From Parahaliea aestuarii (GTDB lineage: Bacteria > Pseudomonadota > Gammaproteobacteria > Pseudomonadales > Halieaceae), in contig NZ_VRYZ01000001.1 of the NCBI RefSeq assembly GCF_008064635.1, positions 868,001 to 932,000 of the forward strand: a stretch of DNA of 64,000 nucleotides. Direction: 5' to 3'. A model generated the notes under the pieces. It ran no database searches. It saw only the letters and a list, made by a program, of their open reading frames with translations, and had not been told where the DNA came from. Of this stretch, positions 44,686 through 53,799 are shown one piece after another. How positions within the stretch are numbered: the stretch's first letter is position 1; every line of letters begins with the position of its first letter. A program made the translations under genes and the position numbers.

Positions 44686-45895
44686 CCTGCTGCTGCTGGC
44701 CATCCTGGTCGCCGCCATCGGCATCGGCTGGCTGCTCGGTCGACGCAGTGTGCACAGTGCCGGCAGCAGTTCCCGCATCGACCTGCCAAGCCAGTACTAT
44801 CGCGGACTCAACTATCTGCTGGACGGGCGGCCCGATGGTGCGGTGGACGCTTTTATCAACGCGCTTGAAGTCAACAGCGAGACCCTGGAAACCCACATAG
44901 CGCTGGGTAACCTGCTGCGCAAACGGGGAGAGGTGGACCGCGCCATCCGCATTCACCAGAACCTGCTGGCGCGCCCCAGCCTGCCGCGGCCCCAGGTGCA
45001 CCAGGCCCACCTCGAGCTGGCCCGCGACTACATCAGCGCCGGTCTGCTGGACCGCGCCGAACGGCTGCTGCTGGATCTGCTCAAGGAGTCCCCCGAGCAG
45101 CGCCGCGCCAGCCAGCGCCACTTGCTGGAGATCTACCAGAGCGAGCGGGAATGGCCCCAGGCCATCGATATTGCGACCCAGCTGCTGCCGCGCAAATCCC
45201 TGCTGGGGGGCAATGCGCCGCGCGAACCCGATGGTGCCGGCGGGCAACCGGTCAGTGTGGCGCTGGCGCACTATTACTGTGAGCTGGCCGATGAAAGCCA
45301 GAAAGAAGGCAGGCTCTCTGAGGCGGGCAAGTATCTGCAACAGGCCCTGGTGCAGGACAAGCAATGTGTGCGCGCTTCCATCATGCAGGGCGACGTCGAG
45401 TACGCCGCCGGCAATTTCAAACAGGCAGTCAAGGCCCTGCGGCGGGTGCGGCAACAGGACCCGGAATTCATACCCGAGACCATCGCGACCTTGCGCAAGT
45501 GTTATCAGGAGCTCGGGGATACCAGGGCGCTACGCAATTACCTGAAGGATTGTCTGGCAGCCAACCCCACGGCACCGCTGGTGCTGGCTGTGGCGGAAGA
45601 CCTGCGCAGCGCCGAGGGGGTCGATGCGGCGGCGGAGTTCCTGTCCCGGCAACTGGCGCAGCGGCCTTCCCTGCGGGGCCTGGCACGCCTGATCAGCCTG
45701 CAGATGGACGATGCCGGCGGCAAAGTGCGCGACAACCTCGGCCTGTTGCAGGTGCTGGTGGAGCGCCTGATTGCCGAGCGTCCCGCCTACCGCTGCGGCC
45801 ACTGCGGCTTCGCTGGCCGCCAGCTGCACTGGTACTGTCCGGGCTGCAAGCACTGGGGCACCATCAAGGCGATTCGCGGCGCGCGCGTCGACTGA
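44675..45895 (+). CDS. lapB: lipopolysaccharide assembly protein B (LapB)
   Basis: A 406-residue protein with one N-terminal transmembrane helix, a long series of TPR repeats, and a C-terminal rubredoxin-like zinc ribbon with two CxxC pairs (RCGHCGF and YCPGCKHW). It recruits FtsH to LpxC and so limits LPS synthesis. The start is GTG 44675, overlapping the end of lapA. Length (389 in E. coli) and position before pyrF match the family. Confidence 0.95.
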   Translation: MAIDLLLLAILVAAIGIGWLLGRRSVHSAGSSSRIDLPSQYYRGLNYLLDGRPDGAVDAFINALEVNSETLETHIALGNLLRKRGEVDRAIRIHQNLLARPSLPRPQVHQAHLELARDYISAGLLDRAERLLLDLLKESPEQRRASQRHLLEIYQSEREWPQAIDIATQLLPRKSLLGGNAPREPDGAGGQPVSVALAHYYCELADESQKEGRLSEAGKYLQQALVQDKQCVRASIMQGDVEYAAGNFKQAVKALRRVRQQDPEFIPETIATLRKCYQELGDTRALRNYLKDCLAANPTAPLVLAVAEDLRSAEGVDAAAEFLSRQLAQRPSLRGLARLISLQMDDAGGKVRDNLGLLQVLVERLIAERPAYRCGHCGFAGRQLHWYCPGCKHWGTIKAIRGARVD

Positions 45896-45918
45896 CTACC
45901 GATACAAGAGGAAACTCC

Positions 45919-46608
45919 ATGACCAGTCCCGTTCTAGTGGCGCTCGACTACGCCGACACTATTGACGCGCTGGCACTGGCCCGGCGCCTGTCGCCGGAGC
46001 TGTGCCGCCTCAAGGTGGGCAAGGAGCTGTTTACCCGGGGCGGGCCGCAGCTGGTGGAGCGCCTGCAGGAGCTGGGATTCGAAATATTCCTGGATCTGAA
46101 ATTTCACGATATCCCCAATACAGTGGCGGGAGCGGTGCGGGCCGCCGCCGATCTCGGCGTGTGGATGGTCAATGTCCACGCCGGTGGCGGTCGCCGGATG
46201 ATGGAAGCGGCCGCCGAGGCGCTTGCCGGGCGATCCCGGCGACCGCTTTTGATTGCCGTCACCGTGTTGACCAGCATGACGGATGAAGATTTGCGGGAAC
46301 TGGGTTACAGCGAGGGTGCAGAGGCGCGGGTGCAGAAGCTGGCGGCCCTGACCCGCGACAGCGGGCTGGACGGCGTGGTGTGTTCGGCGCTGGAAGCCCC
46401 GGGGCTGCGGGCCAGTTGCGGTAAGGATTTTTGCCTGGTGACCCCCGGTATTCGCCTCGCAGGCGATGCCGCCGGCGACCAGCGACGGGTTGTGACGCCG
46501 GCCGATGCCCTGGCCAATGGCGCGGACTATCTGGTGATCGGGCGCTCTATTACCGGGGCCGGGGATCCACTGGCGGTGCTGCAGCAGATTTGCTCGGATA
46601 TCGCGTAA
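45919..46608 (+). CDS. pyrF: orotidine 5'-phosphate decarboxylase
   Basis: A 229-residue TIM-barrel decarboxylase. It has the N-terminal VALDYAD, the catalytic block [18 protein letters not shown] (Asp-Lys-His-Asp set) and the phosphate loop TPGIRLAGD and VIGRSITGA. It converts OMP to UMP. ATG 45919 follows AGAGGAAACTCC; a longer open frame upstream lies out of phase with lapB and is not used. It directly follows lapB, as is usual. Confidence 0.97.
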   Translation: MTSPVLVALDYADTIDALALARRLSPELCRLKVGKELFTRGGPQLVERLQELGFEIFLDLKFHDIPNTVAGAVRAAADLGVWMVNVHAGGGRRMMEAAAEALAGRSRRPLLIAVTVLTSMTDEDLRELGYSEGAEARVQKLAALTRDSGLDGVVCSALEAPGLRASCGKDFCLVTPGIRLAGDAAGDQRRVVTPADALANGADYLVIGRSITGAGDPLAVLQQICSDIA

Positions 46609-46711
46609 CATCAAATGCGCCCGCCGGCGCGCGCCACTGAAGCGGTACTGCTAGTCTCCACTGTGATACGGATGCCTGCACGGATGCAGCCGAGTAAACG
46701 GAGATTATGCC

Positions 46712-47080
46712 ATGACGCACTTACAGATCAGTCGAGCGACGCCGGACTCCTTCGTCCGCCGTCTTGTCCAACACCTGAAAACCACGTCCTTTGCCGGCCT
46801 GCTGGCGCTGTCTGCAGTGACCGGCCTCCTGCTGCCCGTCGAGGGCAGAGCCCAGGAGACAACGGTGGCCGCCGCCGCGGTGTCGGCGGTCAACATCAAC
46901 AGCGCGGATGCCGCCACACTGGCAGCGCAACTCAAGGGGGTGGGGCTATCCCGCGCCGAGGAAATTGTGCGCTACCGGGAAATGTACGGCCCCTTCAAGT
47001 CGGTCGAAGAACTGGCTGAAGTGAAGGGAATCGGTCCCGCGACCCTGGACCGCAATCGCGCGGTAATAACACTGGAATAG
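46712..47080 (+). CDS. ComEA family helix-hairpin-helix DNA-binding protein
   Basis: A 122-residue protein with an N-terminal membrane or signal segment (TSFAGLLALSAVTGLLLP, about residues 25-42) and a C-terminal pair of helix-hairpin-helix motifs (NINSADAATLAAQLKGVGLSR and VEELAEVKGIGPATL). Small ComEA-like proteins bind incoming DNA in the periplasm during natural transformation. In Pseudomonas a similar gene stands at this place next to wbpM. A general DNA-binding role is the alternative. ATG 46712 follows AACGGAGATTATGCC. Confidence 0.85.
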   Translation: MTHLQISRATPDSFVRRLVQHLKTTSFAGLLALSAVTGLLLPVEGRAQETTVAAAAVSAVNINSADAATLAAQLKGVGLSRAEEIVRYREMYGPFKSVEELAEVKGIGPATLDRNRAVITLE

Positions 47081-47160
47081 GCCGGGCGCATCCGTATCAT
47101 GTGGGGGCTTCGGCCCCCGTTTTGCTTCCGGGGCCTGGTCCAGAGCCATCCGGGGGGCGA

Positions 47161-48108
47161 GTGCTAACAAGCGAACAGCAGGGCGGGCAATGCCTGGTGA
47201 CCGGCGCCAGCGGCTATATTGGCCGGGCCCTGTGTGCCCGCTTGGCCGCCGAGGGGCGACACTTCGTCGCCACCAGCCGCAGGGCAGCGACTCTGGCTGA
47301 TGGACAGCCCGTCGTGGCCATGGACCCGCTGACGCCGGACCCGGATCTGCTCGCCGGTATTTCCAGCGTGGTGCACCTCGCCGGTGTCGCCCACCAACAT
47401 GCCGCGCCAGAGGTATATAGCCAGGTCAATGTCGACGCCACACTGGCACTGGCCAGGGCGGCGCAGGCCGCCGGCGTGCGCCGGTTCATCTATTTCAGCA
47501 GTGTCAAAGCGATGGGGCCGTCCCCGGGCCCGGAGCCCCGTACTGAGGGCATGCTGACCCTGCCGGTGGATGCTTACGGCCGCTCCAAGCGGGAGGCGGA
47601 ACTGGCGCTGGCGCAGTTGTGTGCAAACGGTTCGATGGAACTGGTGGTTCTGAGGCCCTGCCTGGTTTTCGGGGAGGCGCCCAAGGGCAATCTGCGCCTG
47701 CTGGCGCGGCTGTCGAGGTTCCGGGCCCTGCGCCCGCCAGGCGGTGGGCGACGCTCCATGGTGAGCTTGCCTGACCTGGTGACACTGACAGTGCAATTGC
47801 TGGACAGCACGAGGGCAGGCACCCACACCTGGATTGTCGCCGATGGGCAACCCTGTTCGGCCCGCGAAATGTACGATGCTTTGCGTTTTGCCCGCGGGTT
47901 GAGGCCCGGGTTTCAGTGCCTGCCGCTCCCGTTGTGGCGCCTGGCCTGCCGCTGCATCGACCGCTTGCGCGGAGAGGTTGCCGGCAGCACTGCCGGCAAG
48001 TTGTTTGGCGCTGAAACCTACCGCGCGGAAGCTGTCCAGAGGGACACCGGCTGGCAAGCCCGGCTGGGTTTTGCCGATCTGGCAGAGCAGATGGTGGCCG
48101 GCCAGTGA
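47161..48108 (+). CDS. NAD-dependent epimerase/dehydratase, WbpV-like
   Basis: A 315-residue extended SDR. GTG 47161 is taken as start since the Rossmann motif VTGASGYIGRALCARL follows soon after; a GTG 60 bases earlier is an alternative. The catalytic motif is YGRSK with serine in FSSVKAMG, and VVLRPCLVFG is typical of sugar epimerases. It resembles the nucleotide-sugar 4-epimerases or 4-ketoreductases of O-antigen loci (WbpV/GalE type). Its stop overlaps the start of the next gene by 4 bases, so it works with the initiating transferase, probably making the sugar nucleotide that the transferase loads. Confidence 0.85.
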   Translation: MLTSEQQGGQCLVTGASGYIGRALCARLAAEGRHFVATSRRAATLADGQPVVAMDPLTPDPDLLAGISSVVHLAGVAHQHAAPEVYSQVNVDATLALARAAQAAGVRRFIYFSSVKAMGPSPGPEPRTEGMLTLPVDAYGRSKREAELALAQLCANGSMELVVLRPCLVFGEAPKGNLRLLARLSRFRALRPPGGGRRSMVSLPDLVTLTVQLLDSTRAGTHTWIVADGQPCSAREMYDALRFARGLRPGFQCLPLPLWRLACRCIDRLRGEVAGSTAGKLFGAETYRAEAVQRDTGWQARLGFADLAEQMVAGQ

Positions 48109-49088
48109 CGGTGCTTGTGCTGGCGTTGCTGGCGGTGATTGCCTCGGCCGGATTATGCGGGCTCTACCTCGGCATTGCGCGCAGAAAGCAGTGGCTGGAT
48201 CACCCCAATCACCGCAGTTCCCACGACTTGCCGACCCCTCACGGTGGTGGTGTGGGCATTGTGCTGGGGCTGGCCGCGGTGACTGCGCTGGCGGCAGCCT
48301 GGGGAGTCCAGTGGCCGGCGCCGGTGCCATGGATGGTGATGCTCGCCCTGTTCCTGATGCTGCTCGGGGTGCTCGATGATGTCCGTGGCCTTTCTGTACC
48401 GCTGCGGTTTGCGCTCTACGGGCTTTGCTGTCTCGCACTGGTACTGATGCTGGTGATGCCTCGGGAGATTGGGTGCTGGTGGCTGGTGCTGCCTGCAGTG
48501 CTGGCCCTGTTGTGGGGGCTCAACCTCTACAATTTCATGGACGGCATCGACGGCTTCGCCGCCTTGCAGTGTTTTTTTTCCGCCGGTGCCGCGGCGCTGC
48601 TGGCGTGGATTTATGGCAATAGTGCCCAGTACGCTTTGTTCTGCCTGCTGCTGGCCGCGGTTCACCTTGGCTTTCTGTTCTGGAATCTGCCGCCGGCGCG
48701 GCTATTTATGGGAGATGCGGGAAGTATTCCCACGGGCCTTTTGCTCGGTGGCTTGTTGCTGTGGGGGGGCGTCAGTGGCGCACTGGCGCCGGCAGTGTGG
48801 CTGATTCTACTGGCTGTATTTCTGACAGATTCCAGTTGGACGCTGATGCGGCGACTGTTGCGAGGAAGCAATGTGCTGCAGGCTCACCGGGAGCACCTCT
48901 ATCAGCGCCTCAGCCGCCATTGGGGTGGCCATCTGGCGGTGGACATGGCGCTGGTTGCAGTACTGACTTTATGGTTGTTTCCGCTTGCCTGGCTTGCCCA
49001 GACGAATCAGCACCACAGTTTATTCCTTGTAACTTTGGCATATACTCCTCTCTTGATTTGCATGGCGAAAACAGCGGATTTGACGTAA
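48105..49088 (+). CDS. glycosyltransferase family 4, undecaprenyl-phosphate sugar-1-phosphate transferase (WecA/WbpL-like)
   Basis: A 327-residue integral membrane protein with about ten helices. Family motifs are HRSSHDLPTPHGGGVGIVLGL (residues about 34-55, the nucleotide and lipid binding loop), LDDVRGLSVPLRF, NLYNFMDGIDGFA and FMGDAGSIPTG with the Mg-binding aspartates. It transfers a sugar phosphate from UDP-sugar to undecaprenyl phosphate and so starts the O-antigen or capsule unit. It overlaps the upstream epimerase by 4 bases (GTGA). A WbpL-like use of UDP-FucNAc or UDP-GlcNAc is inferred. Confidence 0.92.
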   Translation: MTVLVLALLAVIASAGLCGLYLGIARRKQWLDHPNHRSSHDLPTPHGGGVGIVLGLAAVTALAAAWGVQWPAPVPWMVMLALFLMLLGVLDDVRGLSVPLRFALYGLCCLALVLMLVMPREIGCWWLVLPAVLALLWGLNLYNFMDGIDGFAALQCFFSAGAAALLAWIYGNSAQYALFCLLLAAVHLGFLFWNLPPARLFMGDAGSIPTGLLLGGLLLWGGVSGALAPAVWLILLAVFLTDSSWTLMRRLLRGSNVLQAHREHLYQRLSRHWGGHLAVDMALVAVLTLWLFPLAWLAQTNQHHSLFLVTLAYTPLLICMAKTADLT

Positions 49089-49161
49089 TATCCCCGCTCC
49101 AGGCTCACAACAATCACATCCATAGTGAGCTTCTGTTAGACCAAAGGGAGTGGGAGGAAAT

Positions 49162-51207
49162 TTGCGCTATCGGCTTGCCAGTTATGCGCTGCAGGTGATT
49201 TCCGGAGCTCTCGGAAGCGTGCGCGATGGGCTGGAAAAGCTGATCGAACTTCCCCGCAATATCAAACAGGCCTTCCTGCTTTTACTCGACATGGTCTTTG
49301 TCTCTGTCGCCATCTGGGCGGCGGTGGCATTCAGAATGGGGCATGTCGAATTCAATCTCGGTCCGGTGGAGCTGCTGTGTGCAGTCTTCACCATCTTCGC
49401 CAGCGCACTCATTTTCTTGCGCCTCGGGCTCTACCGGGCTGTGATCCGTTTCATGGGCCAGCAGGCCATCTGGGCGGTGATTACCGCCGTCAGCTATTCC
49501 ACGCTGGTGCTGGGTGCCGCGGTGTTCTTTACCCGCGCCGAAGTGCCGCGTTCCATGCCCTTTATTTACTGGTGTCTGGCCCTGCTGATGATCGGTGGTT
49601 CGCGCCTCAGTGTGCGGGCCTACTATCAGGCAAAGCTGCGCTCCCTGTCCAAGAACGTGATTATCTACGGCGCCGGTGAGTCCGGTCGCCAGCTGCTCAC
49701 CGCGCTGCATCACGGTGACCAGTATCGCGTGGTGGCTTTTGTCGATGACAGTCATCACATGCAGCACGCGGTGATCAACGGTTTGCAAGTAGCCCGCGCA
49801 GAGGATTTGCCGCAGCTGATAGCCGAGCACAATATCACCCAGGTGCTGTTGGCCATTCCCTCTGCGTCACCGGAGCGGCGTCGCGAAATCATCGATTCGC
49901 TGGTGGGCTTGCCGGTGCATGTGCGGACCGTGCCCCGTATCAACGAGCTGGTGGCTGGTCGCGCCAGCGTCAACCAGATCCAGGATGTCGATCTGGACGA
50001 CCTGCTGGGCCGCGAACCGGTACCGCCACATCCGGAGTTGATCGACCGCTGCATTACCGACAAGGTCGTGATGGTAACGGGTGCAGGGGGGTCCATCGGC
50101 TCCGAGCTGTGCCGCCAGATCCTGATGTCCAACCCCCGCGAACTGCTGCTGCTGGATAACTCGGAGTACGCTCTGTATCAGATTGAGCGCGAGCTCAACG
50201 AGATGATGCGGGAGCGCAATGTGCAGGTGGAGATGGTCGTGCTGCTTGGCTCAGTCCAGGATCAGCGTCGACTGGAAACCATCTACCGCACTTTCGATGT
50301 GAATACCGTCTATCACGCCGCCGCCTACAAGCATGTGCCGATGGTGGAATACAACGTGGCCGAAGGTGTTGCCAACAACGTGTTCGGCACCTGGTATGCG
50401 GCGGAAGCGGCGCGCAAGGCCGGGGTGGAGACCTTCGTCCTGGTTTCCACAGACAAGGCGGTACGCCCCACCAATATCATGGGTGCTTCCAAGCGCTTTG
50501 CAGAGCTGATTCTGCAGGGGCTGTCACAGCGCCACACCGGCACGCGCTTCTGCATGGTTCGCTTCGGCAACGTGCTGGGTTCCTCGGGCTCGGTGGTGCC
50601 TTTGTTTCGCGAGCAGATCGAGGCCGGTGGCCCGGTGACGGTGACCCACCCGGAAGTGTCCCGCTATTTCATGAGCATCCCCGAGGCGGCGCAGCTGGTG
50701 TTACAGGCCGGCGCCATGGGCACCGGTGGTGACGTCTTTGTGCTGGACATGGGTGAGCCGGTGCGCATCGTCGACCTGGCGCGGCGCATGATTCGCCTCA
50801 GCGGCTATGAGATGCAGCACGACAGCCAGCATGTCGGCCACATCGATATCGAGTTCATCGGTCTGCGCCCGGGTGAGAAGCTGCGTGAAGAACTGTTGCT
50901 GGGCAGTAATGTCAGTGGTACCGGGCACCCCATGATCATGCGGGCGGAGGAGGAGTGCCTCAGCTACGCGCAGATGCATCGCTATCTCACCGACCTGATG
51001 CATTACTGCGATGCCATGGATTGCGGCGGCATCACTACCGTGCTGAATGCCGCCGTCAGCGGCTTTGGCGGTCACGAGGTGCGTTACGATCACCTGTGGC
51101 GAAAGCAGGGAAAAGTCGGGCGGCGCGCGACACGAGTGCTCGCCAAGCCGGCGGCCTCCAGCACCACCTCCAACGTTCAGGAACTGTTCCCCGAAAAATC
51201 TTCATAG
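49162..51207 (+). CDS. nucleoside-diphosphate sugar epimerase/dehydratase (WbpM/CapD-like)
   Basis: A membrane-anchored dehydratase of about 681 residues. Four N-terminal helices are followed by a CoA-binding-like domain (YGAGESGRQLL) and a C-terminal SDR domain with VTGAGGSIGSELCRQI, AAAYKHVPMVEYN, STDKAVRPTNIMGASKR and PGEKLREELL. Enzymes of this type are UDP-GlcNAc 4,6-dehydratases making 4-keto-6-deoxy sugars. TTG 49162 is preferred because GGGAGG is 4 bases upstream; GTG 49150, adding four residues, lacks spacing. It closes the three-gene surface polysaccharide module. Confidence 0.92.
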   Translation: MRYRLASYALQVISGALGSVRDGLEKLIELPRNIKQAFLLLLDMVFVSVAIWAAVAFRMGHVEFNLGPVELLCAVFTIFASALIFLRLGLYRAVIRFMGQQAIWAVITAVSYSTLVLGAAVFFTRAEVPRSMPFIYWCLALLMIGGSRLSVRAYYQAKLRSLSKNVIIYGAGESGRQLLTALHHGDQYRVVAFVDDSHHMQHAVINGLQVARAEDLPQLIAEHNITQVLLAIPSASPERRREIIDSLVGLPVHVRTVPRINELVAGRASVNQIQDVDLDDLLGREPVPPHPELIDRCITDKVVMVTGAGGSIGSELCRQILMSNPRELLLLDNSEYALYQIERELNEMMRERNVQVEMVVLLGSVQDQRRLETIYRTFDVNTVYHAAAYKHVPMVEYNVAEGVANNVFGTWYAAEAARKAGVETFVLVSTDKAVRPTNIMGASKRFAELILQGLSQRHTGTRFCMVRFGNVLGSSGSVVPLFREQIEAGGPVTVTHPEVSRYFMSIPEAAQLVLQAGAMGTGGDVFVLDMGEPVRIVDLARRMIRLSGYEMQHDSQHVGHIDIEFIGLRPGEKLREELLLGSNVSGTGHPMIMRAEEECLSYAQMHRYLTDLMHYCDAMDCGGITTVLNAAVSGFGGHEVRYDHLWRKQGKVGRRATRVLAKPAASSTTSNVQELFPEKSS

Positions 51208-51249
51208 CGCCAGCGGCGCATTTCGACTGCAACCGGCAAGACTTCAATA

Positions 51250-52209
51250 ATGACCCACTTTGACGTATTCAACGGCGACGCCGACGGCCTCTGTGCACTG
51301 ACTCAACTCCGCAACGCTGAACCTCGGGAAGCGACACTCGTAACCGGGGTAAAACGAGACATCAAATTGCTCGACAGGGTCGAGGCCGGCCCCGAATCGC
51401 TGGTCACCGTACTCGATGTATCCATGGACAAGAACCAGGCCGGTCTGCAGAGAGCTCTGCAGAGTGGGGCCAGCGTGTTCTATTGCGACCACCATTTCGC
51501 CGGGGATATACCCGAACACCCGCGCCTTGAGGCGGTGATCAACACAGCGCCTGATGTGTGCACCAGCCTGCTGGTCAACAATCACCTGGGCGGCGCTTTT
51601 CCCGGCTGGGCTGTGGTTGGCACTTTTGGTGACAACCTGCGCGACAGCGCACGCCGTATTGCCCGTCCGCTGGCACTGGACGAGGCCGCGCTCGGGCGGC
51701 TGGAGAACCTTGGCATCTATATCAACTACAACGGCTACGGTTCGCAGCTGGACGACCTCCACTTCACACCGGAGCATCTGTATCGGCTGATCAGCCAGTA
51801 CGCGGACCCCTTTGATTTCATGAGCGACAGCCGCGAGCATTTCCAGAAACTGGAAACCGGCTATCAACAGGATATGGCCGCTGCCGCGGCACTGACGCCG
51901 GAATATCGCGATGCCAGCGCCGCCGTGTTCATGTTGCCCGATGAGCCCTGGGCGCGCCGGGTCAGCGGGGTGTACAGCAATGATCTTGCCAATGCCGACC
52001 CTGCGCGTGCTCACGCGGTACTGACAGCAAAAGCCAATGGTTGCTTCCTGGTCAGTGTACGGGCGCCCCTGAACAACAAGACCGGCGCCGACGAGTTGTG
52101 CATGCAGTTCCCCACCGGGGGAGGGCGCAAAGCCGCTGCCGGCATCAATGATCTGCCCGCCGACATGTTGCAGCAGTTTATCGACCAGCTGGCGGCCTTC
52201 TACGCCTGA
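51250..52209 (+). CDS. DHH superfamily phosphoesterase-like protein
   Basis: A 319-residue protein with the DHH family aspartates: FNGDADGLCAL at residues 6-16, VLDVSMDKN near 57, and CDHH near 79. The C-terminal DHHA1-like GGGRKAAAGIN is present. Family members cleave phosphodiesters or pyrophosphate, for example nanoRNase or RecJ. The length and single DHH-DHHA1 layout fit nanoRNase-like or uncharacterised acetyltransferase-less members. It stands alone between the polysaccharide module and a LysR gene, so its substrate cannot be inferred. Confidence 0.87.
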   Translation: MTHFDVFNGDADGLCALTQLRNAEPREATLVTGVKRDIKLLDRVEAGPESLVTVLDVSMDKNQAGLQRALQSGASVFYCDHHFAGDIPEHPRLEAVINTAPDVCTSLLVNNHLGGAFPGWAVVGTFGDNLRDSARRIARPLALDEAALGRLENLGIYINYNGYGSQLDDLHFTPEHLYRLISQYADPFDFMSDSREHFQKLETGYQQDMAAAAALTPEYRDASAAVFMLPDEPWARRVSGVYSNDLANADPARAHAVLTAKANGCFLVSVRAPLNNKTGADELCMQFPTGGGRKAAAGINDLPADMLQQFIDQLAAFYA

Positions 52210-52281
52210 GCCAGCCCGGGCTGCACTTGAACTCGCAGGCACCTTGCCGGAAGATGCCTGCAGCCAAGTGGGAAATGCGCT

Positions 52282-53163
52282 GTGGATTGGGATGACATCA
52301 AGGTATTGCTGGCGCTGATCAGGCGTGGCTCCGCTCGTGGCGCCGCCCAGGAACTCGGCGTCAGTAATTCAACAGTAACCCGCCGTCTCGATGAGCTGGA
52401 ACACCAGCTGCAAACCCGTCTGTTTGATCGTACCCCGGATGGTTATCGCATGACCGCGGCGGCGGAGCGTTTGCTACCCACCGCGGAGCATGTTGAAGAA
52501 TTACTGCTGGCCGCAGAGCGGCAGATCACCGGTGGCAACCAGCATCTCGAAGGCGTTATCCGACTGACAACCCCGGATGTGTCCGGCATGGGCTTCATGA
52601 TGAAGCGCCTGGCGCGCTTCGCCGAAGAATATCCCGCCATCGAACTGCAGCTGATGCCGAGCTACGATGCCCTGGACCTCAGTCGCAGCGAGGCGGATAT
52701 CGCCATCCGGGTGATGCCCGCCGGGGTAAAACCGCCGGATTACCTGATTGGCCGCTACCTGTCACCGGTGACAGCCTCCACCTATGTGCACCGTGACCTG
52801 CTGCGGCAGGACGATCCGGCGGATGTCTCTCATCTTAGCTGGATTGGCAAGAACCCTGCCGGACAGAAAGAGCAGTGGCTGGCGGATACCGACTTTCCAG
52901 ACCTGCGCGTTCGCCACTCCATTGCCAATATCAACCTGCTGGTGGAAGCACTGCGCGCCAGGATGGGGCTGGGCTTCATGCCCTGCTTTGCGGCTTACCA
53001 TCACCCGGACATCGTTCGTGTGCCCGGAGCGGCCATCGTGCACCACTCCGATATGTGGGTACTGACTCACAAGGATTTGCGCATGAGTGCACGCCTGCGG
53101 GTGGTGCGCGAAATCATCGCCCAGGAATTTGAGCGCATCCGCCATCAACTGGATACCCGCTAA
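52282..53163 (+). CDS. LysR family transcriptional regulator
   Basis: A 293-residue LysR-type regulator. The N-terminal winged helix-turn-helix is evident (LALIRRGSARGAAQELGVSNSTVTRRLDELE, about residues 10-40), and a periplasmic-binding-like effector domain follows (GVIRLTTPD onward). The start is GTG 52282. In this group the target is often a divergent neighbour, but here neighbours are a DHH gene upstream on the same strand and a convergent DUF502 gene, so the target is unknown. Confidence 0.92.
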   Translation: MDWDDIKVLLALIRRGSARGAAQELGVSNSTVTRRLDELEHQLQTRLFDRTPDGYRMTAAAERLLPTAEHVEELLLAAERQITGGNQHLEGVIRLTTPDVSGMGFMMKRLARFAEEYPAIELQLMPSYDALDLSRSEADIAIRVMPAGVKPPDYLIGRYLSPVTASTYVHRDLLRQDDPADVSHLSWIGKNPAGQKEQWLADTDFPDLRVRHSIANINLLVEALRARMGLGFMPCFAAYHHPDIVRVPGAAIVHHSDMWVLTHKDLRMSARLRVVREIIAQEFERIRHQLDTR

Positions 53164-53187
53164 ACGGGCCTCCCGGCCATCATCCTT

Positions 53188-53790
53188 TCAGGTGCTGCGC
53201 TTGTCCGGGCGGCCATTCTGGATGCCGCCGGTGAGGGCGATGCGCATGGCTTCCTCGACGGGAATATCCAGTGTCTGGAGCCGGTCTGGCGTGACATAGA
53301 GGGTGTAACCGCCAATCTGGTAGCTCATGGGCAGGTATACACCCACCAGCCCTGATTGCTGCTCGGGAAAGTGCTTCCCGGCAACCGCGCTACCCGTGAC
53401 AAAGCCCATCAGGTGCCTGCCTTCCTGTACCTCCACCAGCACCACAGACTGTGCGTCGTGCTCGCGTTTGGAGGAAAACATACGGGTGAAATCCTGGATG
53501 GCACCAAAGATCGATTTGATCAGCGGAATGCGTCCGAGCAGGGCTTCACCCAGGCGCAGGATATAGCGCACGACGTAGAAGCGTACCAGCAGGCCGATGG
53601 CTACCAGGATAATGAAGGCTGAAAGAATACCCAGACCGCGGAAATACAGCTCTGGTGGCAGGACCAGCAGTATCGCCTTGCTGACAACCGTTTCCATCTT
53701 CGCCAGCAACCAGTAAACGAAATACACGGTGAGGGCGACCGGCAGTACAGTGGCAAGGCCCTGCAGTGCCAGTGTGAAAAGACGTTTCAT
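53188..53790 (-). CDS. DUF502 family membrane protein
   Basis: A 200-residue protein with two N-terminal transmembrane helices (about residues 8-28 and 55-75) and a conserved soluble part with IPLIKSIFGAIQDFTRMF and VGVYLPMSYQIGGYTLYV. DUF502 proteins are found widely in bacteria and plants (LIKE COV); their molecular role is not settled. It lies 9 bases after the end of the glycosidase-kinase fusion gene on the minus strand, so the two are probably cotranscribed and may act on the cell envelope together. Confidence 0.9.
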   Translation of the reverse strand: MKRLFTLALQGLATVLPVALTVYFVYWLLAKMETVVSKAILLVLPPELYFRGLGILSAFIILVAIGLLVRFYVVRYILRLGEALLGRIPLIKSIFGAIQDFTRMFSSKREHDAQSVVLVEVQEGRHLMGFVTGSAVAGKHFPEQQSGLVGVYLPMSYQIGGYTLYVTPDRLQTLDIPVEEAMRIALTGGIQNGRPDKRST

Positions 53791-53799
53791 CCTGTCTCC

